A DNA stretch of 64,000 nt from Brienomyrus brachyistius (Eukaryota; Chordata; Actinopteri; Osteoglossiformes; Mormyridae). Below the pieces are notes generated by a model. That model was not told the origin of the DNA. It worked only from the letters and a program-made list of their open reading frames with translations, and did no database searches. The stretch lies in assembly GCF_023856365.1 (NCBI RefSeq), contig NC_064551.1:20212349-20276348 (forward strand), in the 5' to 3' direction. The position numbers and the translations under genes are program-made. How positions within the stretch are numbered: position 1 is the stretch's first letter; every line of letters begins with the position of its first letter. Below, one piece after another: positions 62,063-64,000 of this stretch.

Positions 62063-63694
62063 ACCCTGTCGTGTCCCCCCTTCCTTTCCCCCTGTCGTGT
62101 CCCCCCTTCCTTTCCCCCTGTCGTGTCCCCCCTTCCTTTCCCCCTGTCGTGTCCCCCCTTCCTTTCCCCCTGTCGTGTCCCCCCTTCCTTTCCCCCTGTC
62201 GTGTCCCCCCTTCCTTTCCCCCTGTCGTGTCCCCCCTTCCTTTCCCCCTGTCGTGTCCCCCCTTCCTTTCCCCCTGTCGTGTCCCCCCTTCCTTTCCCCC
62301 TGTCGTGTCCCCCCTTCCTTTCCCCCTGTCGTGCCCCCCCTTCCTTTCCCCCTGTCGTGTCCCCCCTTCCTTTCCCCCTGTCGTCTCCCCCCTTCCTTTC
62401 CCCCTGTCGTGTCCCCCCTTCCTTTCCCCCTGTCGTCTCCCCCCTTCCTTTTCCCCTGTCGTGCCCCCCCTTCCTTTCCCCCTGTCGTGTCCCCCCTTCC
62501 TTTCCCCCTGTCGTGTCCCCCCTTCCTTTCCCCCTGTCGTCTCCCCCCTTCCTTTTCCCCTGTCGTGCCCCCCCTTCCTTTCCCCCTGTCGTGCCCCCCC
62601 TTCCTTTCCCCCTGTCGTGTCCCCCCTTCCTTTCCCCCTGTCGTGTCCCCCCTTCCTTTCCCCCTGTCGTGTCCCCCCTTCCTTTCCCCCTGTCGTGTCC
62701 CCCCTTCCTTTCCCCCTGTCGTGTCCCCCCTTCCTTTCCCCCTGTCGTGTCCCCCCTTCCTTTCCCCCTGTCGTGTCCCCCCTTCCTTTCCCCCTGTCGT
62801 GTCCCCCCTTCCTTTCCCCCTGTCGTCTCCCCCCTTCCTTTCCCCCTGTCGTGTCCCCCCTTCCTTTCCCCCTGTCGTGTCCCCCCTTCCTTTCCCCCTG
62901 TCGTGTCCCCCCTTCCTTTCCCCCTGTCGTGTCCCCCCTTCCTTTCCCCCTGTCGTGTCCCCCCTTCCTTTTCCCCTGTCGTCTCCCCCCTTCCTTTTCC
63001 CCTGTCGTGCCCCCCCTTCCTTTCCCCCTGTCGTGTCCCCCCTTCCTTTCCCCCTGTCGTGTCCCCCCTTCCTTTCCCCCTGTCGTGTCCCCCCTTCCTT
63101 TCCCCCTGTCGTGTCCCCCCTTCCTTTCCCCCTGTCGTGTCCCCCCTTCCTTTCCCCCTGTCGTGTCCCCCCTTCCTTTCCCCCTGTCGTGTCCCCCCTT
63201 CCTTTCCCCCTGTCGTGTCCCCCCTTCCTTTCCCCCTGTCGTGTCCCCCCTTCCTTTCCCCCTGTCGTGTCCCCCCTTCCTTTCCCCCTGTCGTGTCCCC
63301 CCTTCCTTTCCCCCTGTCGTGTCCCCCCTTCCTTTCCCCCTGTCGTGTCCCCCCTTCCTTTCCCCCTGTCGTCTCCCCCCTTCCTTTCCCCCTGTCGTCT
63401 CCCCCCTTCCTTTCCCCCTGTCGTGTCCCCCCTTCCTTTCCCCCTGTCGTGTCCCCCCTTCCTTTCCCCCTGTCGTCTCCCCCCTTCCTTTCCCCCTGTC
63501 GTCTCCCCCCTTCCTTTACCCCTGTCGTCTCCCCCCTTCCTTTACCCCTGTCGTGTCCCCCCTTCCTTTCCCCCTGTCGTGTCCCCCCTTCCTTTCCCCC
63601 TGTCGTCTCCCCCCTTCCTTTACCCCTGTCGTCTCCCCTCTTCTTTTCCCCCTGTCGTCTCCCCTCTTCCTTTCCCCCTGTCGTGCCCCCCCTT
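62063..63694 (+). repeat. 26-bp minisatellite, about 62 copies
   Basis: A tandem array whose unit reads CTGTCGTGTCCCCCCTTC followed by CTTTCCCC. The 26-bp period was counted between successive CTGTCG starts. Variants swap GTGTC for GTCTC or GTGCC, or TTCCCC for TTACCC, and variant units are commonest in the last 300 bp. The + strand is almost pure pyrimidine except for the TGTCGTGT core, so the minus strand is purine-rich with runs of 4-6 G. The unit has no stop in any + frame and its length is not a multiple of 3, so three long overlapping frames run through it. These are not genes. It probably sits in gpatch2 intron 8. Confidence 0.95.
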
Positions 63695-64000
63695 TTCACA
63701 CTCCCTCCTCACTCTTGGAAACGTTTGTCATTTCTCACCTTAGTGGCGGTGCTGCTCTCCTCCGCCGCTTCCCCTTGACGCACAGCGTCCATCTTAGCTC
63801 GCACGCGACTCTGACTCCCGCCCTCACGTCTCTCACACCTCGCTGTTCATTTACCCAGAAACACCTGGCCCAGCTCACAGCAGAAACAGTTTGCTGTCCC
63901 TTTATTTGTTTGGCTGGCCTTCTCTCCCCCACATCTCTTCTCTTCTTCTAGTTCACTCGTTTTTTTCCCCGCTGGCCTTCATTTGGTTTCTTCCCTCTCA

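Noticed and set aside
62063..63694. CRISPR array
   Set aside because: Direct tandem units without unique spacers, in eukaryotic DNA.
61951..63951. Three overlapping + frames of 550-666 codons and one antisense 550-codon frame, PPSFPPVVSPLPF-type repeats
   Set aside because: They arise from the 26-bp minisatellite, which is stop-free in all + phases. They lie in an intron and have no independent start context or family match.

Overview
This is vertebrate nuclear DNA, almost certainly from a ray-finned (teleost) fish. The evidence is a multi-exon gene with canonical GT-AG introns plus a dense set of repeats of fish type: tRNA-derived SINEs with (ATGG)n tails, a 5S-rRNA-derived SINE, foldback MITEs and Ty3/Gypsy-like LTRs. 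No prokaryotic features were found. Most open frames in the window are chance or repeat-derived.

Layout. Positions 1-44,000 hold no gene I can recognise. This part is AT-rich unique DNA with several candidate conserved noncoding blocks, interrupted by transposable elements: a 325-bp TIR element (3.1 and 15.8 kb), a foldback MITE family (6.1 and 18.3 kb, with a third copy at 53.0 kb inside the gene), a 230-bp palindrome (11.6 kb), a 5S-derived SINE (21.1 kb), a solo LTR (24.4 kb), several tRNA-type SINEs, and a very young non-autonomous LTR element (29.48-32.69 kb). That element has three apparently identical 292-bp LTRs, a 5-bp target-site duplication, and an internal region with one 738-codon Pro/Ala-rich frame instead of gag-pol.

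Positions 44,115-61,055 (+ strand) carry the first eight coding exons of gpatch2 (G-patch domain-containing protein 2). The exons join in phase to give about 411 codons. The translation matches vertebrate GPATCH2 from its N-terminus through the KR-rich nuclear region, the [10 protein letters not shown] and PWWEKED blocks and the HHHD/WF block. The exons encoding the C-terminal G-patch are not in the window and should lie to the right. Positions 61,056-64,000 are therefore probably intron 8. They are dominated by a minisatellite of about 62 copies of a 26-bp unit (62,063-63,694), which creates three overlapping but spurious long frames.

Main items for a second look are the LTR-internal-LTR-17 bp-LTR element with its unusual Pro-rich frame, the three-frame-open intronic minisatellite, an in-frame pair of splice acceptors in gpatch2 exon 2, and the multi-copy foldback elements. 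Family assignments rest on reading the sequence and recalled knowledge of the families; no database search was run.
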